The notes under the pieces: model-generated
Seen by the model: only the letters and a program-made list of their open reading frames with translations
Told to the model about the DNA's origin: nothing
Databases searched by the model: none
In this document: one piece after another, positions 8,205-16,815 of the stretch
Position numbering within the stretch: position 1 is the first letter of the stretch
Layout: each line of letters begins with the position of its first letter
Translations under genes and position numbers: made by a program
Assembly: GCF_000284095.1 (NCBI RefSeq)
Contig: NC_017078.1
Coordinates: 62,001 to 126,000 of the forward strand
Length of the DNA stretch: 64,000 nucleotides
Direction: 5' to 3'
Source of the DNA: Selenomonas ruminantium subsp. lactilytica TAM6421
Lineage (GTDB): Bacteria > Bacillota > Negativicutes > Selenomonadales > Selenomonadaceae

Positions 8205-9002
8205 TTAATACATTACAGACTGTCCGTCCTTTGGCATATCATAATTGGTTACATTACGATCGGCCAGTCTGCCTTTGAGCGTATGGCGGGTAAGTGCGGC
8301 ATGGGCCACATTATCCAGATGTGTCAGATACAGTCTGGCGTTAGGCATAGTCTTGGCAACGCAGTGGACATCTTCAGCATCCATGATGAGGCGCCCATTT
8401 TCCACCGTCTCGGCGGCACAGCAGTTGAGTGCCACGATTTCCGGCTGCCAGCGTTTCAATGTGTCGGCTACTGCGGGATACCAGACCGTATCCCCGGCCA
8501 GATAAAAGATTTTTTCAGCGGCGCTTTCAAACATCACACCCATGGCATCACCACAGGGATTTACCGTGCCATGGAGGGCCGGTACCTTGGTCAGCTTTGC
8601 CGGACCAAACAGCATGCCGGTTTCGGACAGTACGGTTACATCGTGGAAGCCAGATTTTTGGAATATAGCGGCATCTGCTTCATTTTGGCAGATTACAGGC
8701 ACATTCTTGTCCAAAGGTGCGCCCACAGTACCATCCATAGACATATCGATGTGGTCGGGATGGATATGCGTTACCAGATAATAGTCGACGCCAGCGAGGA
8801 TTTCTTCCATCGGCATGGGCAGGTCATAGAAGGGCATGGGCAAATGCTCCTTCATTTCATCCGGCACATGATAAGGTCTGCCGGGAACATCGACAAAGGA
8901 AAACTGGTGCTTGGGCATCAGCCACGGGTCAATCAGGAACGTTTTGTCGGCATATTCAAGGCGGTTAGTGGCATTGCGGATTTGCGTCAGTTTCATGGTC
9001 AT
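8205..9002 (-). CDS. UlaG-like metallo-beta-lactamase-fold hydrolase
   Basis: The 265-residue cytoplasmic protein carries the metal-binding motif HIHPDH (residues 79-84), with a later FYLAGDTVWYP that supplies the bridging Asp and LTHLDNVAH that supplies a further His. The length and order match UlaG/YcbL-type MBL-fold hydrolases that open lactone or phosphodiester bonds. Start at 9000-9002 follows AAAAGGAGACATGACC on the minus strand. It diverges from the LysR gene at 9143, the likely regulator. A paralogous divergent pair survives as a deletion-fused relic at 20976-22112. Substrate unknown. Confidence 0.87.
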   Translation of the reverse strand: MTMKLTQIRNATNRLEYADKTFLIDPWLMPKHQFSFVDVPGRPYHVPDEMKEHLPMPFYDLPMPMEEILAGVDYYLVTHIHPDHIDMSMDGTVGAPLDKNVPVICQNEADAAIFQKSGFHDVTVLSETGMLFGPAKLTKVPALHGTVNPCGDAMGVMFESAAEKIFYLAGDTVWYPAVADTLKRWQPEIVALNCCAAETVENGRLIMDAEDVHCVAKTMPNARLYLTHLDNVAHAALTRHTLKGRLADRNVTNYDMPKDGQSVMY

Positions 9003-9142
9003 GTCTCCTTTTCGTAGCTTCTAAATTGCGTCAGCTAGGTTATGCTTCTAGTATAATGCCCATACCGAAGTACAACAAGCAAAGAGATTCTCTTTTGACG
9101 CAACTAAAAGGTTGCTATAAAATAAAGAGGAGGGGGGATTGG

Positions 9143-10060
9143 ATGAATCAGAAACAAATGGAATATTTTCTCGAAGTTTATCGGCAGGGCAATATGCAAA
9201 GTGCTGCTGATAAGCTATACGTGTCGCGGCAGGGCGTCAGCAAGATGCTTAGGACTTTGGAGGAAGAACTGGGGCAACTGCTCTTTATCCGCAATCCGCA
9301 TGGCCTTGTTCCGACTGATTATGCCAATGCACTTTTACCGCATGTGCAGCGGCTGCTGGCAGAATATCGGAGCATTGCAAGCATGAGCACATTGGCCTCC
9401 CAATCCAAAAGTGTGGTGACGATTTACGCACTGGACCATATCATGGCTTACTTGGGGGCAGAATTTCTTTGGGATTTTCACCAGGCATGTCCGGATATTA
9501 TTCTCAGCACCGTGGATACGACAGATGATGCAGCTTTGAAGGGCGTTTTGGAAAAGCAATGCAACTTTGCCATCGTAACAGGAGAAGCTGACCAAAATCG
9601 TTTCGCAGCTGAATCACTGTTCTTTTCCCGATACTGTGCGCGGCTGCATCGCCAGCATCCGCTGGCCGGTAAAGAAACCATTGCCTATGCAGATTTGGAA
9701 GGTGCGCGCATTGTCAGCAAGGGGCGGGCTTATCAATGCTTTCGGCATAATATCGATAAGTATATCCTGCTGCCGGGTTTGCAGGTAGACCTGGTCGCTG
9801 AAACGGCCGATGAAATGCTCATCACCGACCTGATTCTCCGGCATCAGGCGATAAACTTAGGCTATGACTACGCTGCCGTGTTGAATCATCATCCGGATAT
9901 CGTTGTAAAACCTTTGGACACGGGCGATGACCTGGGGCAGTTCGTATATCTTGTCTGGGACAAGACAACAATCCTCACGAAAGCCAGCCAAAAATTTCGC
10001 GCCTTTCTGCTCGCTTGGCTGCCTAAAAATGGCAAAGAAAAAGTTATCTGGCCACTTTGA
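9143..10060 (+). CDS. LysR-family transcriptional regulator
   Basis: The 305-residue protein starts MNQKQMEYFLEVYRQGNMQ with the standard LysR HTH (SAADKLYVSRQGVSKMLRTL) and continues into a full substrate-binding domain that ends near WLPKNGKEKVIWPL. I choose ATG 9143, preceded by GGAGGGGGGATT; a longer in-frame reading from 9026 has no binding site and would run through the promoter. It diverges from the UlaG-like hydrolase gene. Its C-terminal half resembles the minus-strand LysR relic at 20976-21380, including the stretch SKGRAYQCFR. Effector unknown. Confidence 0.9.
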   Translation: MNQKQMEYFLEVYRQGNMQSAADKLYVSRQGVSKMLRTLEEELGQLLFIRNPHGLVPTDYANALLPHVQRLLAEYRSIASMSTLASQSKSVVTIYALDHIMAYLGAEFLWDFHQACPDIILSTVDTTDDAALKGVLEKQCNFAIVTGEADQNRFAAESLFFSRYCARLHRQHPLAGKETIAYADLEGARIVSKGRAYQCFRHNIDKYILLPGLQVDLVAETADEMLITDLILRHQAINLGYDYAAVLNHHPDIVVKPLDTGDDLGQFVYLVWDKTTILTKASQKFRAFLLAWLPKNGKEKVIWPL

Positions 10061-10076
10061 TATATTCCGCGATAAT

Positions 10077-10481
10077 TTATGGTGTACCATTCATATGTTC
10101 AGGAGCGTCGGCAAATTTACGACGGACGAAGTCGATAAGACAGCGTTCGTCCGCGTAGATTTGCCGGCCCTTTTTGGTGACGATAAATCCTTTTTGAGCA
10201 AGTCCCTCAATGGGAATGGCGATAAGATTACTATCCTGCAAAATGCCATTGCCCGTCAGAATCGACAGGGCAATGCCCTGTTGGACGATATTCCAGACGC
10301 TCGAAAGGTTGGGGGAATAATGGAGAATCTGTGGCTGGAGCTTTTGCCGGTCAAATTCAGCCAGCACGCGTTTGGTCAGGATAAATTTACGACTGAGCAG
10401 CACCAGGGGATAGGCGGCCGCTTTAGTAACATTTTCCTGACGGCAAACTTCGGCGAAGTATTGTATTTGCTGGATATTCAT
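10077..10481 (-). pseudogene. LysR-family regulator with in-frame internal deletion
   Basis: This 134-codon frame begins MNIQQIQYFAEVCRQENVTK, a normal LysR start, but after residue 23 it jumps directly to YPLVLLSRKFILTKRVLAEF, which belongs to the second half of a LysR substrate-binding domain, and then runs to a normal C terminus. The recognition helix, linker and first effector subdomain (roughly 150 residues of a usual 300) are missing. The join is near 10412. The remaining frame is open, so a small ligand-binding fragment could still be made, but it could not bind DNA as a LysR. The gene lies tail to tail with the LysR gene at 9143. Confidence 0.8.
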
Positions 10482-10628
10482 GGCAGTACCTTCCTTTCTG
10501 ATAGTTCCATCATAGTGAAATCAATCGGTTTTTTCAATAGATAAATCGATTATAAGTGTTTTTTATTTGGGGCGGAATACGCTATGATGAAGATAGAAAA
10601 AAACAGTGTGAAGCGGGAGGTAATGACG

Positions 10629-10790
10629 ATGAAAAAGGCAATGAAGATTCTGGCGGAAAAGATGATGGCAAGAACGCATAAGGCAGTAAAAATTTATCAA
10701 CTCGAATTGCGGAAAAAGCAGGACATGACTCCGGCGCAGTGGAATATGCTCTATGGGAAATATCTGCTGGATATGGACGAAGTGATTTGA
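10629..10790 (+). CDS. Small basic protein of unknown function
   Basis: A 53-residue frame starts at ATG 10629, nine bases after GGGAGG; an alternative ATG lies six bases upstream. The product is rich in Lys, Met and Glu (MKKAMKILAEKMMARTHKA) and looks helical and cytoplasmic, without a membrane segment. It lies 15 bases before the UxaA-type pair and is probably the first gene of that operon. I do not recognise the family. Confidence 0.55.
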   Translation: MKKAMKILAEKMMARTHKAVKIYQLELRKKQDMTPAQWNMLYGKYLLDMDEVI

Positions 10791-10805
10791 CGAAAGGAGA
10801 GCGTT

Positions 10806-11117
10806 ATGGAAAAGAAAGCGATTCTGCTGGACGAGAAGGACAATGTGGCTACCTGCACCAGCGAGGCACAACCTGAGGACATGGTTATCTGTCATGGCGG
10901 CGGCAGTGCTCAGGTTAAGGCTGTCGAAACGATTCCCATTTGGCACAAGATTGCCTTAAAACCTATCGCCAAGGGTGAAATGGTCTATAAGTACGGGGAA
11001 ATCATCGGGGAAACCCTGCAGGATATTCCGCAGGGCGGCTGGGTATCGCATGAGAATATCCGCAGCATTCCTAGGGATTATGCCAGTGAGTATGCAATGG
11101 GCAAGGAGGACAAATGA
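10806..11117 (+). CDS. UxaA-family hydrolase, small (SAF-domain) subunit
   Basis: The 103-residue protein matches the SAF domain that forms the N-terminal part or small subunit of altronate/galactarate dehydratases: KKAILLDEKDNVATCTSEAQ, then VKAVETIPIWHKIALKPIAK and a closing GGWVSHENIRSIPRDY. In this family the small subunit works with the catalytic subunit encoded next, whose start codon is one base past this stop, so the two are translationally coupled. The start follows GAAAGGAGAGCGTT. The substrate is not evident: altronate-, galactarate- and sulfolactate-type enzymes share this layout. Confidence 0.85.
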   Translation: MEKKAILLDEKDNVATCTSEAQPEDMVICHGGGSAQVKAVETIPIWHKIALKPIAKGEMVYKYGEIIGETLQDIPQGGWVSHENIRSIPRDYASEYAMGKEDK

Positions 11118-11118
11118 T

Positions 11119-12279
11119 ATGGAATTTTACGGTTACAGACGCAAAGAAGGCCGCCCCGGCATCCGCAATCATATTTTGATTCTGCCCGCTTGTGCCTGCG
11201 GCAGTGAATCCTGCCGAATTGTGGCAAGTCAGGTGCGGGGCGCGGTGAATATCGTCTTTAACACCGGCTGCAGTGATGTGGCGGCCAATACGGAAATGAG
11301 TCAGAAGGTGCTTACGGGCTTTGCCCTGAATCCTAATGTCTACGGCGTAGTTATCATCGGCCTGGGCTGTGAAACCGTACCCCATGCCAAGCTGCGGGAA
11401 AAGATACAGGCAAGATGTTCCAAGCCGGTAGTTTCCTTTGGCATACAGGAAGAAGGCGGCACCTTAAAGACCATTGTAAAAGCTGTGCGGGCTGCCCGGG
11501 AAATGGCGGCTGAAGCCGGGCTGCAGCAAAAAGAAAAATTCCCCATCAGCGAGTTGCTGTTGGGGATAGAATGTGGCGGCAGCGATGCTACCTCTGGGAT
11601 TGCCTCCAATCCTGCGGTGGGCAATCTTAGCGATAGGCTCGTAGATTTGGGTGCGTCCGCCATGATGAGTGAGTCCATTGAGTGGATTGGCGGCGAACAT
11701 GTGCTGGCCCGTCGGGGCGCCACACCGGAAATCCACGACCAGATTATCCGGGTGTGCGAGGACTATGAAAAACATTTGCTGGCCGCAGGACAGGATTGCC
11801 GGGCGGGACAGCCGACACCGGGCAACAAAGCGGGCGGCTTGTCCACGATTGACGAAAAAAGCCTGGGCTGCATCCGCAAAGGCGGCACCCGTCCCATCGT
11901 GGAGGTGCTGGAACAGGCGCAGCCGCCTACGAAGCGCGGGGCCATCGTCATGGATACGGCAGGATATGATATTTCGTCTGTAACATCCATGGCGGCCGCC
12001 GGCTGTCAGATCATCATCTTCACTACGGGCAGGGGAACGCCTACGGGCAATGCCATTGTGCCGGTGCTGAAAGTGACCGCCAATGAACATACCTATAGCT
12101 GGATGGAAGATAATATGGACGTGGATTTATCGGGCATTATCCGAGGCGAGCAGACCATTGAGGAAAGCGGCGGTATGCTGCTGGAAAAGCTTCACGAGAT
12201 TGCAAATGGCAAGCTCACCAAAGCGGAAGCTTATGGTTTTTCGGATATCGCGGTTGACCATGTGTGCAGATTTGTGTAA
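11119..12279 (+). CDS. UxaA-family dehydratase/lyase, large catalytic subunit
   Basis: The 386-residue protein begins MEFYGYRRKEGRPGIRNHIL, the hallmark start of the UxaA/GarD catalytic domain, and carries the conserved ECGGSDATSGIASNPAVG segment and a GRGTPTGNAIVPVLKV segment near the C terminus. The family removes water (or sulfite) from sugar acids or sulfolactate with a metal ion. Length fits stand-alone large subunits (UxaA C-terminal domain or SuyB). I take ATG 11119, coupled to the SAF gene; a longer frame from 10975 overlaps that gene in another phase and is not credible. The LysR gene at 12318, tail to tail, may be its regulator (inference). Confidence 0.88.
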   Translation: MEFYGYRRKEGRPGIRNHILILPACACGSESCRIVASQVRGAVNIVFNTGCSDVAANTEMSQKVLTGFALNPNVYGVVIIGLGCETVPHAKLREKIQARCSKPVVSFGIQEEGGTLKTIVKAVRAAREMAAEAGLQQKEKFPISELLLGIECGGSDATSGIASNPAVGNLSDRLVDLGASAMMSESIEWIGGEHVLARRGATPEIHDQIIRVCEDYEKHLLAAGQDCRAGQPTPGNKAGGLSTIDEKSLGCIRKGGTRPIVEVLEQAQPPTKRGAIVMDTAGYDISSVTSMAAAGCQIIIFTTGRGTPTGNAIVPVLKVTANEHTYSWMEDNMDVDLSGIIRGEQTIEESGGMLLEKLHEIANGKLTKAEAYGFSDIAVDHVCRFV

Positions 12280-12317
12280 TTGACATAAGGATGAAGCGTA
12301 TAGAAAATATTATGCTG

Positions 12318-13205
12318 TCAGACCTTGAAATCCGGCTGGTCACGGTAGAAGTGCTGCAAAAGCTCAATAAAGGCGTGCAGGGATTGGCGCTTGTCATTTT
12401 TATGCGTGTAAACGCCACAGGGAATGACGACATCGCTGTCAAAGTCGAGCCAGGCAAATTCGCCGTTATGGTCATTTAAGAACCCCGGTGCCAGACATAC
12501 GCCTTTGTGGGCAGCCACGTTGGTCAGGGTATTGTCATGGTCGGGACTGTTGAAATAATCCACATGAATTTCGCTGATCATGCGCTGCTGCAGGGCACGC
12601 AGCATGGGCGGGGAGCCGCCGCCTATCATAAGTGTACGACCTTTTAAGTCGCTGGGCGTAACCAGCGGCTTTTTTGTCAGGGCATCATTTTTCTCGGTAA
12701 TCAGGTAGATGTGACTGTCAAACAGATGGTGACAGGTCACATCCGGTACGCGCTTCATCGTGTATTCCATGGCAAAGGTCACGTCCTGTTCGCCCTGCAG
12801 AAAGGATTCCTGTCCGTGCTGCCAGTCAAAACTGGGAATGACATTGACCGTCGGAAAACTGCGGCTGAATTGCGCAATGACCTGTGGCAGAAAGTAGATG
12901 GCGGAACGAATCGGCAGCGTTATGCGAATGCTTTCGGCGTATTTGGCGCTGAAATTCTGCCCCTGCTCAATGGCCTCCTTCAGCTGTCCGTAAAGCGTGC
13001 GCAAGGTGCCGACAAATTGTGCTCCTGCCGGTGTGAGCATAGCCCCTTTGCCGGAGCGTTCAAAGAGGGCAAAACCAATCTCGTTTTCCACAGCCTTTAT
13101 CTGATAGGTCAGTGTGGGCTGTGAGATAAAGAGATTTTCGGCTGCGCGGTTGAAATTCAGTACCTGCGCCAACTCCAGGATATATTCCATTTGCTTGGTG
13201 TTCAT
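12318..13205 (-). CDS. LysR-family transcriptional regulator
   Basis: The 295-residue protein has an intact LysR HTH (NFNRAAENLFISQPTLTYQI) and a full substrate-binding domain, with IRITLPIRSAIYFLPQVIAQ at the start of the effector fold. It converges on the UxaA-type operon and diverges from the NTF2-like gene at 13381, over a 175-base AT-rich intergenic region. The latter arrangement makes the NTF2-like gene and the genes after it its most likely targets. Start ATG 13203-13205 follows AAAGGAGGCC on the minus strand. Confidence 0.9.
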   Translation of the reverse strand: MNTKQMEYILELAQVLNFNRAAENLFISQPTLTYQIKAVENEIGFALFERSGKGAMLTPAGAQFVGTLRTLYGQLKEAIEQGQNFSAKYAESIRITLPIRSAIYFLPQVIAQFSRSFPTVNVIPSFDWQHGQESFLQGEQDVTFAMEYTMKRVPDVTCHHLFDSHIYLITEKNDALTKKPLVTPSDLKGRTLMIGGGSPPMLRALQQRMISEIHVDYFNSPDHDNTLTNVAAHKGVCLAPGFLNDHNGEFAWLDFDSDVVIPCGVYTHKNDKRQSLHAFIELLQHFYRDQPDFKV

Positions 13206-13304
13206 CGGTGAGGCCTCCTTTGTTTCTATTTGCAGTATAGCGGTTGGCTATCGAAAATGCAACGATTATAATAGAAAAATTAAATTAATAATCTAAACTT
13301 ACAA

Positions 13305-13334
13305 TTGGATATTCTGATATAACATCGCTATAAT
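13305..13334 (+). promoter_or_regulatory. Promoter of the NTF2-like gene, sharing a motif with the one at 1613
   Basis: TTGGAT (13305-13310) and TATAAT (13329-13334) are 18 bases apart. The -10 region reads CGCTATAATGAAATCAA, identical over 17 bases to the hydrolase promoter at 1632-1648. Confidence 0.6.
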
Positions 13335-13380
13335 GAAATCAACAAAAGGAAATGCAGATACGCTGAAAGGGGAATGTCAA

Positions 13381-13809
13381 ATGTCACTGGAGATTTTAGA
13401 AGCAAAAGAAGCGATTCGCGAGGTTATTGACGGTTTTGTCAATCTGGAGTGCAATGTGCCGGCGCAGATGGTTTATTTTACCGAAGATGTTCATGTCATG
13501 GTCTATATGGGCGATAAGCTCACGATGAATATTCATGGACGTGATACGCTGGAAAAACAGTTTAGCGCTTTTACGGGCGGCATCAAAGCATCGCACCATC
13601 AAAATGGTCAGCAGGTCATTACGTTAGATGGCGATACGGCCACGGACGTGCATTACTGCCGAGCGGCCCTCGTGATGGAGGAAAACGGCCATGATGTGGT
13701 GTCGGACAACTACATCCGCTATACGGATAAGCTCGTGAAACAGGATGGCAAATGGCTCATCAAAGAGCGTGAGCAGCATTTTGTCATTACGAAGAAACAA
13801 GCACTGTGA
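13381..13809 (+). CDS. NTF2-like (SnoaL-type) protein
   Basis: The 142-residue protein matches the nuclear transport factor 2-like fold: a helical start (LEILEAKEAIREVIDGFVNL), then VYMGDKLTMNIHGRDTLEKQ, and a strand pair ending with VSDNYIRYTDKLVKQDGKWL, the usual SnoaL-like ending. Members are small cone-shaped enzymes or binding proteins with many substrates. The start at ATG 13381 follows GAAAGGGGAATG; the longer in-frame reading from 13333 lies over the promoter. No signal peptide. Function cannot be fixed. Confidence 0.82.
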   Translation: MSLEILEAKEAIREVIDGFVNLECNVPAQMVYFTEDVHVMVYMGDKLTMNIHGRDTLEKQFSAFTGGIKASHHQNGQQVITLDGDTATDVHYCRAALVMEENGHDVVSDNYIRYTDKLVKQDGKWLIKEREQHFVITKKQAL

Positions 13810-13880
13810 TTTATCGTAAATAACTTATGGCCGCGAAAGGCTCGCTTAAAAAGCCGCGTGAGGCAATAAGCTATTATACA

Positions 13881-13918
13881 GACGGTACTGGTGCTTTGTC
13901 ACGAGTACCGTCCTTTTT
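13881..13918 (+). terminator. Terminator/attenuator hairpin ahead of the acetyltransferase gene
   Basis: GACGGTACT (13881-13889) pairs with AGTACCGTC (13904-13912) and is followed by TTTTT at 13914-13918. The hairpin ends only 16 bases before the next start codon, so it could end the NTF2-like transcript or attenuate the downstream gene. No known riboswitch consensus was recognised in 13810-13880. Confidence 0.7.
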
Positions 13919-13933
13919 ATGGAGGAAAAATTT

Positions 13934-14497
13934 ATGCCTATAAATGTATTTGAAGAAATGCGCAAGGGCGCAGCCTATGATATCCGACAGGAAGATTATG
14001 TGGAGCAGGTGCATAGTGAACTCAACCGCTGTGCCCGTCTGTGTCAGAAAATCAACGCCACGGATGTAAACGACAAAGAAAATATTCTGAAACAGGAAAA
14101 GGAACTTCTGTCCAATACCAAGTTCACAGATTCCTATTTTACGCCGCCTTTTCAGATTGATTGCGGCAACCGGGTATTTGTGGGCAAAAATGTCTTTGCC
14201 AATCATAATCTGACCATGATGTCTCTGGGCACCATTACGATTGAAGATGGGGTTATGTTGGGACCGGAAGTAGGGCTGTTTACCGTCAATCATGAACCGA
14301 AAAATATCCGTACGGTCATGACCAAGGAAATCCATATCAAGAAAAATGCCTGGATTGGCGCCAGAGTCAGCATTTTGCCCGGTGTAACCATTGGGGAAAA
14401 TGCGATTGTCGGTACTGGGGCCGTGGTCACGAAAGATGTTCCCGATAACTGTATGGCTGTCGGCGTGCCGGCAAAGGTCGTTAAGAAATTAGATTAA
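13934..14497 (+). CDS. Maltose/galactoside O-acetyltransferase-like hexapeptide acetyltransferase
   Basis: The 187-residue protein has the LacA/Maa layout: an N-terminal helical cap (MPINVFEEMRKGAAYDI), then a left-handed beta helix with FQIDCGNRVFVGKNVFANHN, the catalytic His in LFTVNHEPKN, and the terminal hexapeptide run WIGARVSILPGVTIGENAIV. It should transfer acetyl from acetyl-CoA to a sugar or similar hydroxyl in the cytoplasm. Start at ATG 13934 follows GGAGGAAAAATTT. It is followed within 22 bases by the SDR gene and is probably cotranscribed. Confidence 0.9.
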   Translation: MPINVFEEMRKGAAYDIRQEDYVEQVHSELNRCARLCQKINATDVNDKENILKQEKELLSNTKFTDSYFTPPFQIDCGNRVFVGKNVFANHNLTMMSLGTITIEDGVMLGPEVGLFTVNHEPKNIRTVMTKEIHIKKNAWIGARVSILPGVTIGENAIVGTGAVVTKDVPDNCMAVGVPAKVVKKLD

Positions 14498-14518
14498 ATT
14501 TATGAGAGGGGCAAATAT

Positions 14519-15346
14519 ATGAGCAAAGATGTTATGATTGTCACCGGTGCCGGGCAGATTTCCATGGCAATTGCCCGCCGCATGGGCTATGGCAAGAAGA
14601 TTATTATTGGGGATAAAAACGAAAACAATGCACAGGCGGTTGCTGAAATCATGAATCAGGCAGGCTTTGATGTGGAGCCGTTTGTGATGGATATGTCTTC
14701 GCGAACTTCCATTCAGGCTATGGTGCAAAAAGCAACGGAATATGGTGAAGTGAAGTATTTGATTTGTGGCGCAGGTGTTTCGCCGTCACAGGCACCGATT
14801 GAAGTGATCTTGCAGGTTGATCTCTATGGAACGGCAGTATTGATGGAAGAAGTCGGCAAAGTTATCGCTAAGGGCGGTGCAGGCGTAATTATCTCCAGCC
14901 AGTCCGGTCATCGCCTGCCGGCACTTACGCCGGAACAGGACAGGGCGCTGGCAATGACACCGACAGAAGACCTGCTAAAGCTGGATTTTTTGCAGCCGGA
15001 AAAGATAAAGGATACCCTGCATGCCTATCAGCTGGCCAAACGCTGCAATGAAAAGCGCACGATGTATGAAGCTGTCCGCTGGGGCGAACGTGGTGCAAGG
15101 ATAAATGATATTGCGCCTGGTATCATTGTCACGCCTTTGGCCATAGATGAATTCAATGGCCCGCGTGGTGATTTTTACAAGAATATGTTTGCCAAATGCC
15201 CGGCAGGCCGCCCAGGTACTGCTGATGAAGTGGCTGATGTAGCAGAGCTTTTGATGAGCGAACGGGCGCAGTTTATCGCGGGGGCAACATTTTGGGTAGA
15301 TGGTGGGGCAACAGCTTCTTATTACTATGGGCCGTTGCAGCCATAA
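14519..15346 (+). CDS. Short-chain dehydrogenase/reductase
   Basis: The 275-residue Rossmann protein has a slightly altered nucleotide loop TGAGQIS (residues 9-15, usual TGxxxGIG), the active-site pair Tyr170 and Lys174 (YQLAK), and a Ser cluster near 127-129. The C-terminal part ends like a typical SDR (AQFIAGATFWVDGGATASYY). The loop lacking the second Gly and the CGAG in place of NNAG mark it as a divergent SDR. It likely reduces or oxidises a small alcohol/ketone with NAD(P). It follows the acetyltransferase gene by 21 bases. A hairpin terminator lies at 15407-15453. Confidence 0.88.
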   Translation: MSKDVMIVTGAGQISMAIARRMGYGKKIIIGDKNENNAQAVAEIMNQAGFDVEPFVMDMSSRTSIQAMVQKATEYGEVKYLICGAGVSPSQAPIEVILQVDLYGTAVLMEEVGKVIAKGGAGVIISSQSGHRLPALTPEQDRALAMTPTEDLLKLDFLQPEKIKDTLHAYQLAKRCNEKRTMYEAVRWGERGARINDIAPGIIVTPLAIDEFNGPRGDFYKNMFAKCPAGRPGTADEVADVAELLMSERAQFIAGATFWVDGGATASYYYGPLQP

Positions 15347-15406
15347 ATAATTGTTACTACCGGTAAGGTCTAACTTTATGGGGTCACTACAATATCCTAT
15401 CGAATC

Positions 15407-15453
15407 AAAAGGTCTTCTATGATAAAATATGAACAAGTCATAGAAGATCTTTT
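15407..15453 (+). terminator. Hairpin terminator after the SDR gene
   Basis: AAAAGGTCTTCTATGA (15407-15422) pairs with TCATAGAAGATCTTTT (15438-15453): 16 positions with one G-T wobble, followed by ATTATG. Confidence 0.7.
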
Positions 15454-15512
15454 ATTATGTCAAGATCCAAGTGATGTGTTGTCGGATGGATGGGTAAGGG
15501 GAGCGGTTGAAC

Positions 15513-16108
15513 ATGCAGGTTTTGTATATACATGGCAAAGGTGGAAATGCTGAGGAAAGCAAACATTATGAGCCGCTTTTTCCCCAGGATAAGGTTAGCG
15601 GGCTGGATTATCAGACCTTTTCGCCCTGGGATACCGGCCGGGAAATTCGGACTGCTGTTGAGCAGCTGGCAGAAAAGCATGAGAAGATTATCCTGATTGC
15701 CAACAGTATTGGTGCTTTTTTTAGCATGAATGCGGGAATAGACGGGCTAATTCAGAAGGCCTATTTTATTTCGCCCATTGTGGATATGGAAAAACTGATT
15801 TTGGATATGATGAGATGGGCCAATGTGCGGAGGCGGAACTGGAAGCTCAAGGCGTAATTCATACAGAATTCGGTGAGGATTTATCGTGGGAGTATCTGAG
15901 TTACGTAAGAAATCATCCCATCAAATGGAATGTGCCAACGCAGATTCTGTACGGCGAAAAAGACCAGCTGACATCGCTGGCAACGATGAAGGATTTTGCC
16001 GAAAAGCATCATGCAGGGCTGACGGTCATGGAAAATGGTGAGCATTGGTTCCATACGGAGGAACAGATGGCTTTTCTTGATGATTGGATTTTCGTCACAA
16101 AATTCTAG
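15513..16108 (+). pseudogene. Alpha/beta hydrolase gene with a one-base frameshift
   Basis: The first part (MQVLYIHGKGGNAEESKHYE, with the nucleophile elbow ANSIGAF) and the second part (YGEKDQLTSLATMKDFAEKH, with the late catalytic His in NGEHWFHTEEQ) belong to one alpha/beta hydrolase of about 198 residues. They lie in different frames. The switch occurs near 15828: adding one base after the Val codon of WANV would give WANVTEAELEAQG, as in relatives. The first frame stops at 15857. The start at 15513 is preceded by AAGGGGAGCGG. Either the gene is broken or the base is a sequencing error. Confidence 0.8.
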
Positions 16109-16119
16109 GAGGCTGCTTG

Positions 16120-16815
16120 ATGGTTACATACGAATATGGTAATCCCCATGCGGTCATTACGCTCGTTCAGCCTGTGGATGACCATGATATAGCTGGTATG
16201 GATGCTGAAGTGGCAGAAATTCAAAGGCTGTCCGACAAAGACTTCCGCTTGTTGGCAGTTAAGGTGGATAGCTGGAATCATGACTTATCTCCGTGGCCGT
16301 CACCTGCGGTTTTTGGCAAGGATGATTTCGGTGATGGTGCAGGAGAACTGCTGACCGCAATCCTGAAGCTATGTCAGGATAAGAGCAAAATTTATTATCT
16401 GGGTGGATATTCACTGGCGGCTTTGTTCGCCATTTGGGCAGCTTATCAAACCGATAAGTTTGCGGGCATTGCCGCAGCTTCACCATCCATCTGGTTCCCG
16501 GGATTTGTGGACTACATGAAGGACAATACGATTCAATGCCCCAACGTATACTTCAGCCTTGGCGATAAAGAAGAAAAGACTAAGAATGCGGTTATGGCTA
16601 GTGTGGGCGATTGCATCCGGGATGGCTGCGCATGGCTGAAGGAGCAGGGGCTTAACTGTACGCTGGCATGGAATACAGGCGGGCATTTTAAGGAGCCGGA
16701 GATTCGGACAGCGAGAGCCTTTGCGTGGCTTATAAGTTCAGCCGCGTTAAAGGCGGACAGTAACCAATTTGCTTCATCCGGATGCTATGCTGGTTCGTCA
16801 GGAAGTGTTCGTTGA
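16120..16815 (+). CDS. Alpha/beta-hydrolase-fold esterase-like protein
   Basis: The 231-residue protein begins MVTYEYGNPHAVITLVQPVD and contains YYLGGYSLAALFAIW, a GxSxA-type nucleophile elbow, and a late NTGGHFKEPEIRTARAFAWL that supplies the His. The family is common in Firmicutes as small intracellular esterases. The start at 16120 follows CTAGGAGGCTGC, 12 bases after the broken hydrolase gene, so both belong to one transcript. The last 20 or so residues (after AFAWLI) read into the start of the acetyltransferase gene and look non-native, which suggests loss of the original stop. Confidence 0.8.
   Translation: MVTYEYGNPHAVITLVQPVDDHDIAGMDAEVAEIQRLSDKDFRLLAVKVDSWNHDLSPWPSPAVFGKDDFGDGAGELLTAILKLCQDKSKIYYLGGYSLAALFAIWAAYQTDKFAGIAAASPSIWFPGFVDYMKDNTIQCPNVYFSLGDKEEKTKNAVMASVGDCIRDGCAWLKEQGLNCTLAWNTGGHFKEPEIRTARAFAWLISSAALKADSNQFASSGCYAGSSGSVR

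Noticed and set aside
10414..10421. GCGGCCGC octamer at the LysR deletion joint as a sign of cloning
   Set aside because: The octamer occurs again at about 59671 in natural-looking sequence, and flanks show no vector sequence; chance is the simpler reading.
13810..13880. Riboswitch ahead of the acetyltransferase gene
   Set aside because: The hairpin and T-run are clear, but the upstream 70 bases match no consensus that I know (guanidine, fluoride, preQ1 and SAM types were considered).
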